Assembly (NCBI GenBank): GCA_963811595.1
Contig: CAWERW010000012.1
Coordinates: forward strand, 62,001 to 126,000
Reading direction: 5' to 3'
Length of the DNA: 64,000 nt
DNA from: DASQFQ01 sp963811595
GTDB taxonomy: Bacteria; Actinomycetota; Thermoleophilia; Solirubrobacterales; Solirubrobacteraceae
Position numbers and translations under genes: made by a program. Position 1 is the stretch's first letter; every line of letters starts with the position of its first letter. Shown here piece by piece: positions 48,246-57,240 of the stretch. The notes under the pieces were generated by a model. The model did not search any database and had not been told where the DNA came from. It worked only from the letters and a program-made list of their open reading frames with translations.

Positions 48246-50425
48246 TCGCGCCCTCCCGTCCCGACGGGCTCGCGGTCCGTGTCGACCGAGCCGTCGTCCT
48301 CCGTGTGCATCGTGGCCATGTACTCCCGCTCCTCGGCGGTCGGGAACAGGCCGGCCGGCGCCCACAGCTTCGACTCCTCGAACGGCACCTCGGTCGTCGG
48401 CAGCGGCTCGCGGGCGCGGATCGCCTTGATCCAGATGCGGGAGGCGTCGAGGATCACGATGATGATCAGCGAAGCGAACAGGACCGACAGCACGCCGTCA
48501 ACCGTCGAGTTGGTCACGACCTGCTGCATGTCGCCCGCGTTCTTCGCCGGCGGCAGCACCTCGCCCGCGTCGAGCGCCTCCTTGAACGTGCTGCGCTGCT
48601 CGAAGAAGCCGATCTTCGGGTCGCTGGAGAAGATCTTCTGGTAGCTCGCGGTGAGCGTCACGAGCGCGTCCCACGCCAGCGGCACGCCGGTCACCCACGC
48701 CCACTTGAGCTTGCCGCGCTTGATCAGCAGCGTCGTCGCGACGGTCAGCGCCACCGCGGCGAGCAGCTGGTTCGCGATGCCGAACAGCGGGAACAGCTGG
48801 TTGATCCCGCCGAGCGGGTCCGTCACGCCGACGTACAGGAAGTAGCCCCACGCGGCGACGACGATCGCGCTCGTGAACCAGAGGCCGGGCTTCCAGGAGA
48901 CGCGCGCCATCGGCTTCCACACGTTGCCCAGCGTGTCCTGGAGCATGAAGCGCCCGACGCGCGTGCCGGCGTCGACCGTGGTGAGGATGAACAGCGCCTC
49001 GAACATGATCGCGAAGTGGTAGAAGAACGCCTTCAGGCCCGAGCCGAACGCCCCGGAGAAGATCTCGGCCATGCCGATCGCGAGCGTCGGCGCACCGCCG
49101 GTGCGGGCCACGAGCGTCTCCTCGTCGACGTCCTGCGCCGCTTGCGCCAGCGTGTCGGGTGAGACCGTGAAGCCGAGGTCGTTGACCGCCTGGGAGGCGG
49201 ACTGGACCGTGTCGCCGACCACGGCGGCCGGCGCGTTCATCGCGTAGTAGAGGCCGGGGTCGATGATCGAGGCGGCGATGATCGCGCAGACCGCGACGAA
49301 CGACTCCATCAGCATCGCGCCGTAGCCGATCGTCCGGATCTGCGACTCCTTCTGGATCATCTTCGGGGTCGTGCCCGAGGCGATCAGGGCGTGGAAGCCC
49401 GACAGCGCGCCGCAGGCGATGATGATGAACACGAACGGGAACAGCGCGCCCGCGAACACCGGGCCCTCGCCGCTCGAGGCGAACTTCGTCACCGCCTCGT
49501 TCTCCATCGTCGGCGCGGCGACGAGGATGCCCACGGCCAGGAGCAGGATCGTCCCGATCTTCATGAACGTCGACAGGTAGTCGCGCGGCGCCAGCAGCAT
49601 CCACACCGGCAGCACGGAGGCGAAGAAGCCGTAGACCATCAGGCAGATCGCCAGCGTCTCCTTCGACAGCGTGAACGTGTCGGCCCAGCTCGAGTCCTGG
49701 ACCCAGCCGCCGGCGACGATCGCCAGCAGCAGCAGCGTGACGCCGATGGCCGTCGTCTCGAGCACGCGCCCCGGGCGGAGCACGCGCATGTAGAAGCCCA
49801 TGAAGAACGCGATCGGGATCGTCATCGCGATCGAGAACACGCCCCACGGCGACTCCGCCAGCGCGTTGACGACGACGAGCGCCAGGACCGCCAGCAGGAT
49901 GATCATGATCGAGAAGACGGCGAGCAGCGCGGCGACGCCGCCGACCGGGCCGATCTCGTCGCGCGCCATCTGACCCAGCGACTTGCCGTCGCGGCGCATC
50001 GAGAAGAACAGGATCACCATGTCCTGCACCGCGCCGGCGAAGATCACGCCGACGACGATCCACAGGGTGCCGGGCAGGTAGCCCATCTGGGCGGCGAGCA
50101 CGGGGCCGACCAGCGGGCCGGCGCCGGCGATCGCGGCGAAGTGGTGGCCGAACAGGACCCGCCGGTCCGTCGGCTGGAAGTCCATGTCGTTGTCGAGCCG
50201 CTCGGCGGGCGTCGCCCGCTTGTCGTCGACCTCGAGGACCTTGTTCGCAATGAAGCGCGCGTAGAAGCGGAAGGCGATCGCGTACGAGCCGACCGCTGCG
50301 CCGAGCAGCCAGATGGCGGAGATCGACTCGCCACGCACGAGCGCGACGACGCCCCAACACACGGCGCCCACGAGGGCAACGGCGGTCCAGATCGCGATCG
50401 AACGCGTGCGGCTCTTCGTTTTCAC
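48242..50425 (-). CDS. cstA: Carbon starvation protein A (CstA/BtsT-type pyruvate or peptide transporter)
   Basis: A 727-residue polytopic membrane protein of the CstA family. Characteristic segments are VLFGHHFAAIAGAGPLVGPVLAAQMGYLPG and FAGAVQDMVILFFSMRRDGKS, with about sixteen hydrophobic helices. Members import pyruvate or peptides when carbon is scarce. GTG 50425 follows GGAGGAG at 5-6 bases and overlaps the previous gene by GTGA. The downstream YbdD homologue completes the conserved pair. It is divergent from a TctCBA operon, so this region is a carboxylate-uptake locus. Confidence 0.92.
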   Translation of the reverse strand: MKTKSRTRSIAIWTAVALVGAVCWGVVALVRGESISAIWLLGAAVGSYAIAFRFYARFIANKVLEVDDKRATPAERLDNDMDFQPTDRRVLFGHHFAAIAGAGPLVGPVLAAQMGYLPGTLWIVVGVIFAGAVQDMVILFFSMRRDGKSLGQMARDEIGPVGGVAALLAVFSIMIILLAVLALVVVNALAESPWGVFSIAMTIPIAFFMGFYMRVLRPGRVLETTAIGVTLLLLAIVAGGWVQDSSWADTFTLSKETLAICLMVYGFFASVLPVWMLLAPRDYLSTFMKIGTILLLAVGILVAAPTMENEAVTKFASSGEGPVFAGALFPFVFIIIACGALSGFHALIASGTTPKMIQKESQIRTIGYGAMLMESFVAVCAIIAASIIDPGLYYAMNAPAAVVGDTVQSASQAVNDLGFTVSPDTLAQAAQDVDEETLVARTGGAPTLAIGMAEIFSGAFGSGLKAFFYHFAIMFEALFILTTVDAGTRVGRFMLQDTLGNVWKPMARVSWKPGLWFTSAIVVAAWGYFLYVGVTDPLGGINQLFPLFGIANQLLAAVALTVATTLLIKRGKLKWAWVTGVPLAWDALVTLTASYQKIFSSDPKIGFFEQRSTFKEALDAGEVLPPAKNAGDMQQVVTNSTVDGVLSVLFASLIIIVILDASRIWIKAIRAREPLPTTEVPFEESKLWAPAGLFPTAEEREYMATMHTEDDGSVDTDREPVGTGGRE

Positions 50426-50760
50426 GTGCTCTCCTCCCCAGAGGGCAGACGACCGAGGCTCACGCGGAGCCCGAAGTCAGATGGCAGGTTCGAGGTGAAG
50501 CGGCGCAGCCCGAAGGTGCGACGCGTGTCGATGCCGACGTCGCGGCGCGCCAGGTGCGGATAGGCCATCCGGTGCGCGTAGACGGGCGGGCTGTCGTGGA
50601 GGGGCTTGTAGTCCGCGGAGCCTTCGAGCCGCTCGCGCGGCATCCGCCGCAGCGAGACCTCGCCCGCGGCGGCGCAGCAGATAGCGACGCGGTGCCAGTC
50701 GAACACCAGCGCGTCCCCTGCGTCGAGCGCCTCTCGTGCCTCTTGCGTTATGCGGACCAG
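50422..50760 (-). CDS. Unrecognised 112-residue protein coupled to cstA, probable CTG start
   Basis: The frame ends with a TGA that overlaps the cstA GTG, so it is the first gene of the cstA operon. Its beginning (VRITQEAREALDAGDALVFDW) lies directly after a Shine-Dalgarno GGAGGAGG and CTG 50760. No ATG, GTG or TTG exists in frame until an ATG inside the divergent tctC gene. Motifs are HRVAICCAAAGEVSLRR (adjacent Cys), LEGSADYKPLHDSPPVYAHR and TFGLRRFTSNLPSDFGLR. The pair of Cys could bind metal. I do not know the family. A regulator or maturation factor for CstA is a guess from position only. Confidence 0.65.
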   Translation of the reverse strand: MVRITQEAREALDAGDALVFDWHRVAICCAAAGEVSLRRMPRERLEGSADYKPLHDSPPVYAHRMAYPHLARRDVGIDTRRTFGLRRFTSNLPSDFGLRVSLGRLPSGEEST

Positions 50761-50861
50761 GTGTCCTCCTCCAGGACGTCCTTGGCCCCCGCCTACCCGT
50801 TTCCGGCGCTGGGTATCAGGGCACGCAGCGCTGGAGGGGTACGTTCGACGGAGGAGAGGCG

Positions 50862-51872
50862 ATGCGACGCGTGACGATGGCCGCGGTGCTGGCACTGACG
50901 CTGGCCGCGGTGGTGGCGGGCTGTGGCAACAAGGCCGACACCGAGGGTGGCGGCGGCGAGGCGGCGAACTGGCCGCAGCGCGATCTCCGGCTGATGGCGC
51001 CCGCCGATCCGGGCGGCGGCTGGGACGGCACCGCGCGCGCGATGTCGCAGGCGATCCAGGACGGCAAGGTCATCGACAAGGGCGTCGAGGTCTACAACGT
51101 GCCGGGCGCCGGCGGGACGATCGGGCTCTCCCAGCTCGCCTCCAAGCACTCCGGCAAGTCGAACGAGCTGATGGTCATGGGCCTCGTGATGATGGGCGCG
51201 ATCGAGACGAACAAGTCGCCCACCGACCTCTCGAAGACGACGCCGATCGCGTCGCTGACGACCGAGCCCGAGGCGGTCTTCGTCAGGAGCGACTCGAAGT
51301 ACAAGACGATGCAGGACTTCGTCGACGACCTGAAGGCCGACCCGGCCAAGATCTCGGTCGGCGGCGGCTCGGCCGGCGGCACCGACCAGATCCTGCTCGG
51401 CCTGATCGCCAAGGCCGCGGGCGTCGATCCCTCCAAGCCCAAGTACGTCGCCTACTCCGGCGGCGGCGAGGCGCAGCAGAGCATCCTCTCCGGCTCCGTC
51501 GACGCCGGCATCTCCGCCATCTCCGAGTGGGCCGAGCAGGTCGAGGCGGGCAAGATGCGCGTCCTCGCGGTCTCGACCGCGGAGCCGCTCCAGGTCGCCG
51601 GCAAGGAGATCAAGACGCTCAAGGAGCAGGGCCTCGACGTGGAGATCACCAACTGGCGCGGCGTCGTCGCCCCGCCCGACATCAAGCCCGCCGAGCGCGA
51701 CGCCGCGATCGCGGCGATGGAGAAGCTGCACGACTCGCCGGAGTGGAAGGCGGCGCTCGAGAAGAACGAGTGGACCGACTTCTTCAAGGCCGGTGACGAC
51801 TTCGACAGCTTCCTGAAGACCGAGAGCACGCGGGTGAAGGGCGTCCTCCAGGACATCGGGCTGACCGGGTGA
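50862..51872 (+). CDS. tctC: Tripartite tricarboxylate transporter substrate-binding lipoprotein TctC
   Basis: A 336-residue binding protein. The lipobox (LAAVVAGC) with Cys near residue 19 anchors it to the membrane. The Bug/TctC fold is shown by LMAPADPGGGWDGTARAM, NVPGAGGTIGLSQLAS, ISVGGGSAGGTDQILLGLIA and VDAGISAISEWAEQVEAGKMRVLAVS. It captures a carboxylate and delivers it to TctAB. ATG 50862 has GGAGGAG 5-6 bases upstream. First gene of the tctCBA operon (GTGA and 1-base spacings). Confidence 0.92.
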   Translation: MRRVTMAAVLALTLAAVVAGCGNKADTEGGGGEAANWPQRDLRLMAPADPGGGWDGTARAMSQAIQDGKVIDKGVEVYNVPGAGGTIGLSQLASKHSGKSNELMVMGLVMMGAIETNKSPTDLSKTTPIASLTTEPEAVFVRSDSKYKTMQDFVDDLKADPAKISVGGGSAGGTDQILLGLIAKAAGVDPSKPKYVAYSGGGEAQQSILSGSVDAGISAISEWAEQVEAGKMRVLAVSTAEPLQVAGKEIKTLKEQGLDVEITNWRGVVAPPDIKPAERDAAIAAMEKLHDSPEWKAALEKNEWTDFFKAGDDFDSFLKTESTRVKGVLQDIGLTG

Positions 51873-52348
51873 GGCAGAGCTGGGCCGGGCCGCGGCTGGC
51901 AGGCGCGTTCCTGCTGGCCGCGTCCGTGGCTGTGTTGTTGGCGGTGCTCGAGATCCCCGGGCGGGGCGGGTACTCGTCGAGCGGGCCGCGCTTCGTGCCG
52001 CTGATCGTGGCCTGTGGGCTGATCCTGCTGTCGGCGCTGTTCCTCGCGCGGACGTGGATCCGGCCCGACGTCGCTCTGGCGGAGCGCTCCGCCGAGGAGG
52101 ACGACGCGACGCACTGGGCGACGCCGGGGCTGATCCTGCTCGCGCTGCTCGTCTACGCGTTCGCTTTGGAGCCGATCGGCTATCCGCTCTCGACCGCCGT
52201 GGTGTTCGTCGTGCTGGCGCGTGTGCTGGGGAGTCGGGCGCTCGTGCGCGACGTGATCGCAGGGCTGGTGCTCGGCTTCGGGTTGTTCACCGCCTTCACG
52301 CAGTACCTCGGCGTCTCGCTCCCGGCCGGCCTGACGCCGATCTTCTGA
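51869..52348 (+). CDS. tctB: Tripartite tricarboxylate transporter small membrane subunit TctB
   Basis: A 159-residue four-helix membrane protein (LAGAFLLAASVAVLLAVLEIP, FVPLIVACGLILLSALFLAR, LILLALLVYAFALEPIGYPLS). GPRFVPLIVA is typical of TctB. GTG 51869 overlaps the tctC stop; tctA follows one base after its stop. It assists TctA in the inner membrane. Confidence 0.9.
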   Translation: MRQSWAGPRLAGAFLLAASVAVLLAVLEIPGRGGYSSSGPRFVPLIVACGLILLSALFLARTWIRPDVALAERSAEEDDATHWATPGLILLALLVYAFALEPIGYPLSTAVVFVVLARVLGSRALVRDVIAGLVLGFGLFTAFTQYLGVSLPAGLTPIF

Positions 52349-52349
52349 C

Positions 52350-53876
52350 GTGATCGCCTTCGCGTTCATCTCCGACCTGATCGACGGCTTCGGGGTCGTC
52401 CTGACACCGGAGAACCTCGCGTTCGCGGCGATCGGCGTGCTGCTGGGGACGTTCGTCGGCGTGTTGCCGGGGATCGGCCCGGCGCTGACGATCGCGCTGC
52501 TGCTCCCGATCACGTTCAACTTCGAGGAGCCGACGGGCGCGTTCATCATGTTCGCCGGGATCTACTTCGGCGGGATGTACGGCGGATCGACGACATCGAT
52601 CCTGCTCAACACGCCGGGCGAGTCGGCGTCGGTCGCGACCGCGATCGAGGGCCACGAGATGGCGAAACGAGGACGCGGCGGGCCGGCCTTGGCGACGGCC
52701 GCGATCGGCTCGTTCGTGGCGGGGACGATCGGGATCCTGCTGCTCACGTTCCTCGCCGAGCCGGTCGCGGACCTGGCGGTCCAGATGCAACCGCCGGACT
52801 ACTTCGCCTTGACCGTGCTCGCGTTCGTGTCGGTGACGGCGCTGGTGGGGCGGTCGCTGATCCGCGGGATGCTGTCGCTGTTCGTCGGCCTGTTCATCGG
52901 GCTGATCGGCATCGACCAGGTGTCGGGCCAGTCGCGGCTGACGTTCGGGGTCAACGAGCTCAACAACGGCGTCGACGTCGTCCTGGTCGCGGTTGGGCTG
53001 TTCGCGGTCGGCGAGGCCCTGTATGTCGCATCGCGGCTGCGGGGGCGCCGCGAGGAGGAGTTGCTTCCGGTCGAGGGCGCCAAGACGCTGTCGCGAGAGG
53101 ACGTGCGGCGATCGTGGCGGCCCTGGCTGCGCGGCACCGCGCTTGGCTTCCCGTTCGGCGCGATGCCGACGGGGGGCGCGGAGATCCCGACGTTCCTGTC
53201 CTACGCGGTCGAGCGGCGGCTGGCGCGCGGGAAGGCGAAGGAGGAGTTCGGCAAGGGCGCGATCGAGGGCGTCGCGGGGCCCGAGGCGGCGAACAACGCA
53301 GCCTTCACCGGCGTGCTCGTCCCGCTCCTCACCTTGGGAATCCCGACCTCCGCCACGGCAGCGATCCTCGTCGCGGCGTTCCAGATCTTCGACCTCCAGC
53401 CGGGGCCGCAGCTGTTCGAGCAAGAGCCCGACCTCGTGTGGGCGCTGATCGCATCTTTGTACGTCGGCAACGTGATGCTGCTGCTGCTCAACCTGCCGCT
53501 GGTCCGCCTCTGGGTGAAGGTGCTCGAGATCCCGCGCGAGGCGCTGACCGCCGGCATCCTCGTCTTCGCGACTTTGGGCGTCTACTCCGTATCCGGCTCA
53601 CTCACCGAGGTGCTCGTCATGTACGTCATCGGCGTCCTCGGGTTCTTCATGCGCCGCTTCGACTTCCCGGTCGCACCGGTCATCCTGGGTGTGATCCTCG
53701 GGCCGCTGATGGAGGCGCAGTTCCGGCGAACCCTGCTCGTGTCAGACGGCGACTACGGAGCGTTCCTCGAGCGCCCGTTCGCGGTCGTCCTCTTCATCCT
53801 CGCGATCCTCGCGCTGGTTGTCCCCGTCGCCGTGTCGAGCGTCCGCCGTGTGCGGGGGTTGGGTGAGGAGGACTAG
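52350..53876 (+). CDS. tctA: Tripartite tricarboxylate transporter large permease subunit TctA
   Basis: A 508-residue permease with about twelve helices. Signature segments are GTFVGVLPGIGPALTIALLLP, FAGIYFGGMYGGSTTSILLNTPGES and GAMPTGGAEIPTFLSYAVER. It imports tri- or dicarboxylates (citrate, tartrate and others) using the ion gradient. GTG 52350 begins one base after the tctB stop. The operon is complete. No tctDE two-component system is next to it, but a LysR-kinase pair lies 1 kb downstream. Confidence 0.92.
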   Translation: MIAFAFISDLIDGFGVVLTPENLAFAAIGVLLGTFVGVLPGIGPALTIALLLPITFNFEEPTGAFIMFAGIYFGGMYGGSTTSILLNTPGESASVATAIEGHEMAKRGRGGPALATAAIGSFVAGTIGILLLTFLAEPVADLAVQMQPPDYFALTVLAFVSVTALVGRSLIRGMLSLFVGLFIGLIGIDQVSGQSRLTFGVNELNNGVDVVLVAVGLFAVGEALYVASRLRGRREEELLPVEGAKTLSREDVRRSWRPWLRGTALGFPFGAMPTGGAEIPTFLSYAVERRLARGKAKEEFGKGAIEGVAGPEAANNAAFTGVLVPLLTLGIPTSATAAILVAAFQIFDLQPGPQLFEQEPDLVWALIASLYVGNVMLLLLNLPLVRLWVKVLEIPREALTAGILVFATLGVYSVSGSLTEVLVMYVIGVLGFFMRRFDFPVAPVILGVILGPLMEAQFRRTLLVSDGDYGAFLERPFAVVLFILAILALVVPVAVSSVRRVRGLGEED

Positions 53877-53970
53877 ATCTTGGCCGAAAGTGATCCCAGT
53901 CGCGTCGTTCGCCAAGTACACAACTGAGAGAACTCGCTGCAGGTGTGGGCGACTCGTGTGGCGCTTCGTG

Positions 53971-54480
53971 TCATGCCTTCTCGAAGCGAGCAGTCTTTCC
54001 GAAAACGTAGCCCGCTGTCGTAATCAGGATGGTCGCGACAAGAACAATGAATGCACCAGTGCTTTCGTCGTAGCCACATACGCTTGCAAGTGGCGTTTCC
54101 GGCAGCGCGACGGCCCACGCGGCGAAGGCCGCCAAGGCGGCAAGAGTCTCAAAGATCGGCACCTTGAATGGCCGCCCCGCATCCTTGGCCTTCCGGTAGG
54201 TGAGACCCACGGTGAGAACCACGGCGCCCAGCGCGAATATCCCAAACGCGATCCAGTAGTCCGCGTAGCTTCCGGAGCACAGCTTCTTCCCGGCGGCGAT
54301 CTTCGGCGGGTCGATAACCGAGAGAAAGGCCACCCAGAGCGTGATTATCTCCGTCGGGATGAAGAGGACGAGCTGGTTGACGATATTGGCGGGGACCCCT
54401 TTAGGTGCCGCTTTGTCGGCCCTGGCATCAGACTTCTGATCGCGCAAGACCTTGTTGTCCGCCATCGCGACGATGCTCAT
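53971..54480 (-). CDS. Four-helix membrane protein of unknown function in a low-GC patch
   Basis: A 169-residue protein with four hydrophobic segments (QLVLFIPTEIITLWVAFLSVI, WIAFGIFALGAVVLTVGLTY, TLAALAAFAAWAVALPE, FIVLVATILITTAGYVFG) after a charged N terminus (DNKVLRDQKSDARADKAAPK). A VNQLVLFIPTE motif at the first helix is reminiscent of small integral membrane proteins of unknown role. Base composition and codon use (many A/T-ending codons) differ clearly from the neighbours, which suggests recent acquisition. A second in-frame ATG is at 54465. No partner gene is adjacent. Confidence 0.65.
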   Translation of the reverse strand: MSIVAMADNKVLRDQKSDARADKAAPKGVPANIVNQLVLFIPTEIITLWVAFLSVIDPPKIAAGKKLCSGSYADYWIAFGIFALGAVVLTVGLTYRKAKDAGRPFKVPIFETLAALAAFAAWAVALPETPLASVCGYDESTGAFIVLVATILITTAGYVFGKTARFEKA

Positions 54481-54736
54481 ACGTGACCCTCTCGGTTGAC
54501 AAGTAAGCGGTCAGCCGACTCTAGACTCCGGAGCATCGCGAAATCAACCTGTTTTGTGGATTCACAAGACTAAACCCGGTCGTTCCAGGCGAAGTGTCAC
54601 TCATGACACCTTGTCAGGATCTGCGCGCTTTGACTCCACGGCCACGAACCCCACCGCGTTGCGGACGGTGCGGCGCGGCGTGCACCACGGCAGTGAGAGA
54701 GAGTTCCTATTCGTTCACAGCCAAGTGCGCGGAGCG

Positions 54737-56233
54737 CTACCGCGCCGCCACCGCGTCGCCGCACGGGATCCGCGCGCGCAGGTGCGTGCCGAGGCCCGGC
54801 TCGCTCTCGATCTCCAGCGTCCCGTTGAGAACGGCAAGGCGGTCGCGCAACCCCTGGAGCCCCGAGCCGCCGTTGGCGTCCGCGCCGCCGACGCCGTCGT
54901 CGTCGACCCTGATGTCGAGGACGCCCTCGCGCTCGGAGATGCTCACGGTCGCGCAGCTCGCGTCGGCGTATCGGACGACGTTCGTCAGCGCCTCGGAGAT
55001 CGCGAAGTAGGCCGCCGCCTCGACCGCCTCTGGTAACCGCTCCTCGGGCAGCGCCGCCTCGTACGCGACCGGCATCGGAGTCCGCCCGACCAGAGCGCGC
55101 AGCGCGTGCTCGAGGCCGTGGTCGCTCAAGACCGCCGGGTGCAGCCCGCGCGCGAGGTCGCGCAGCTCGGCGAGGCCCGCGCGCAGCTCTTCCAGCGTCC
55201 GGCGGACCGGCTCGAGGCAGTCGTCGGGCAGGTCGCGGTGCTGGGCCAGCCAGACGGACATGCTCATCGCGACCGACACCAGCCGCTGCTGGGCGCCGTC
55301 GTGGAGGTTGCGCTCGATCTCGCGGCGCGCGCGGTCGGCGGCGTCGAGGATGCGGGTGCGGGAAGCGCGGACCTCTGCCAGCTGCGCCTCCATCACCTCG
55401 TTCGCGCGCAGCGTCTGCTCCGCCTCCCGGCGGGCCGTGATGTCGAAGATCGCCCCGTCGAGCCACAGGCGGCCGTCGCCGGCCTGCTGGGCGAGGCCGC
55501 GCTCGAGCACCCAGCAGATCGAGCCGTCGCGGCGGACGAGCCGGTACTCGAGCGCGAACGGCTTCCCCGTCGCGACGGACTCCATGACCGCGTCCTGGAC
55601 GTACTCCTTGTCCTCGGGATGCTCGATGCTCGCGAACGTGCGCACGCGGCTGCCGATGAAGTCGCTCGCGGGATAGCCGGTGATGACCTCGATCTCGTCG
55701 GTCAGCCACTCCATCGTCCAGTCGAGGTCGCATGCGCAGCGGTAGATCGCGCCCGGGATGCTCTCGACGAGCGAGCGCAGCAGCGCCTCGCTCGCCCGCA
55801 GCTGCGCAGCCCGCAAACCGGTCGCGACGCGCATCGCGAGCACCTGCGGCTCGAACGGGATCCGCATCACGTCGTCGGCGCCGGCGTCCAACGCCTCGCG
55901 CAGCTCCTCGGGCGATTCGATGTCCGCGCAGACCACGACGTGCGCGCCCTCGAGCTGCGGCCGCGCGCGCAGCTCGGTGATCAGCGCGGGGCCCTGGCGC
56001 GCGTCGGCGAAGATGACCTGCGCCTCTCCCTGGTCGATGGCGCGGACGGCGTCGCCGACCTCGGCGACCCGCAGGATCCGCAACCCGGCGGCGGCGAGCA
56101 GCTCCCACGCGCTGAGGCCGACGTGCTCGAGGCCGAGGAGCAGCACGCCGTCGCCGTCCCGGACGAGGCCATCCAGGGCGCTGACGCGCCCGCGAGCGGT
56201 ATCGAACCCCCTCGTCTCCATGGCAAACGTCAC
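54737..56233 (-). CDS. Sensor histidine kinase with pseudo-receiver, PAS and HisKA_3/HATPase domains
   Basis: A 498-residue soluble kinase. The N-terminal part (about 30-150) has a receiver-like fold (VIFADARQGPALITELRARP, ADDVMRIPFEPQVLAMRVA) without the usual acidic pair. A PAS/PAC domain follows (about 155-290; WTDEIEVITGYPASDFIGSR-type). The NarL-type kinase core has the phosphorylated His in ERNLHDGAQQRL (about 308) and ATPase motifs NVVRYADAS, DDDGVGG and GSGLQGLRDR. No membrane segment is seen, so it senses a cytoplasmic signal. It overlaps the upstream LysR gene by GTGA. No response regulator is in the window. Confidence 0.88.
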   Translation of the reverse strand: MTFAMETRGFDTARGRVSALDGLVRDGDGVLLLGLEHVGLSAWELLAAAGLRILRVAEVGDAVRAIDQGEAQVIFADARQGPALITELRARPQLEGAHVVVCADIESPEELREALDAGADDVMRIPFEPQVLAMRVATGLRAAQLRASEALLRSLVESIPGAIYRCACDLDWTMEWLTDEIEVITGYPASDFIGSRVRTFASIEHPEDKEYVQDAVMESVATGKPFALEYRLVRRDGSICWVLERGLAQQAGDGRLWLDGAIFDITARREAEQTLRANEVMEAQLAEVRASRTRILDAADRARREIERNLHDGAQQRLVSVAMSMSVWLAQHRDLPDDCLEPVRRTLEELRAGLAELRDLARGLHPAVLSDHGLEHALRALVGRTPMPVAYEAALPEERLPEAVEAAAYFAISEALTNVVRYADASCATVSISEREGVLDIRVDDDGVGGADANGGSGLQGLRDRLAVLNGTLEIESEPGLGTHLRARIPCGDAVAAR

Positions 56234-57165
56234 CGTACACCCTGCTCCTGAGCGCTCAAGTCGCCTGCCGCAGCCTCGATCGCGGCGAGCAGCGCACGCG
56301 TGGACGGCCGGGCCGCGTCGGCGGTCCGCGTGACGGTCAGGATCGCGCGGTCCACGGACCCCTCGGCGATCGGCCGGGCCGTGACGCCCTGCTGCCTATC
56401 AGGCACCACGAGGTCGGGCAGCAGCGTGACCGCCAGGCCGTGTGACACCAGAGCGAGGCTGATCGTCGCGTCGTTGGCCCGGTAGCGGATGTCGGGGTCG
56501 AAGCCGCCGAGCTCGCGGCAGGTCCGCACGGTCACCTCCTCCCAGCCCAGGCTCGGGTGACCGGTGGCCCACGGCTCCCCCGCCAGCTCCGCCAGCGGCA
56601 CGGCGCCCCGATGCCGCTTCGCTGCCGGGTGGTCCGCGGGGAGGACGATGTTGACCGGGTCGTGGAAGAGGTCGTGGCGCTGAAGGCTCGGCGGCAGGCG
56701 GCGCGGGTGGTGCTGCCACTCGTCGGCCAGCACGAGGTCGACGTCCCCGAGCGCGAGCATCGGGATCGACTCCTCCGGCTCGGCCTCGACGAGCTCGCAG
56801 CGCAGCCGGGGCGCGTCGCGGGCGAGCGACTCCATCGTGGGGATGGCGAGGTTGAGCATCACCGACTGGAAGCCCGCGATGCGGGCGCGGCCGGTGACCT
56901 CGCCGGCCGCCGCGGCGAGGTCGGCCTCGGCGAGCGCCGAGCGGGCGAGCAGCGCGTCGGCGTGGTCTACGAGCACCCGCGCCGCGTCGGTGAGCCGGAC
57001 GCCTCGGCCCGCGCGCTCGAGCAGCGGGACGCCCGCCTCGCGCTCGAGCGTCGCGAGCCCCTGGGAGACCGCGGAGGGCGTGAACTGGAGCGCGTCGGCG
57101 ACCGCGGCGATCGTGCCGCGCTCGTGGAGCTCCCGCAGCAGGCGCAGACGGCGGAGGTCGAGCAC
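56230..57165 (-). CDS. LysR-family transcriptional regulator
   Basis: A 311-residue LysR regulator. The N-terminal helix-turn-helix is LRLLRELHERGTIAAVADALQFTPSAVSQGLATLEREAGVPLLER, followed by a two-lobed effector domain (about 90-300). GTG 57165 begins at the family start (LDLRRLRLL). It is divergent from the EamA transporter gene, with 75 bases between the starts, the classical LysR arrangement, so regulation of that exporter is likely. It also overlaps the sensor kinase gene, an uncommon pairing. Confidence 0.9.
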   Translation of the reverse strand: MLDLRRLRLLRELHERGTIAAVADALQFTPSAVSQGLATLEREAGVPLLERAGRGVRLTDAARVLVDHADALLARSALAEADLAAAAGEVTGRARIAGFQSVMLNLAIPTMESLARDAPRLRCELVEAEPEESIPMLALGDVDLVLADEWQHHPRRLPPSLQRHDLFHDPVNIVLPADHPAAKRHRGAVPLAELAGEPWATGHPSLGWEEVTVRTCRELGGFDPDIRYRANDATISLALVSHGLAVTLLPDLVVPDRQQGVTARPIAEGSVDRAILTVTRTADAARPSTRALLAAIEAAAGDLSAQEQGVR

Positions 57166-57180
57166 TCGACAGGAACGCTA
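57166..57180 (-). promoter_or_regulatory. -10 element of the LysR gene
   Basis: TAGCGT (57175-57180) is 9 bases before GTG 57165 in the region shared with the divergent EamA gene, so autoregulation is plausible. Confidence 0.45.
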
Positions 57181-57240
57181 CATGATCGCCGTCAGAAATC
57201 GGAATCGATGCTGACGGTTCGTCCTGCCAGGATGCCCACC

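Noticed and set aside
48498..50563. Long frames on both strands over cstA
   Set aside because: Shadows of the CstA gene; His/Arg/Asp-rich with no hydrophobic segments.
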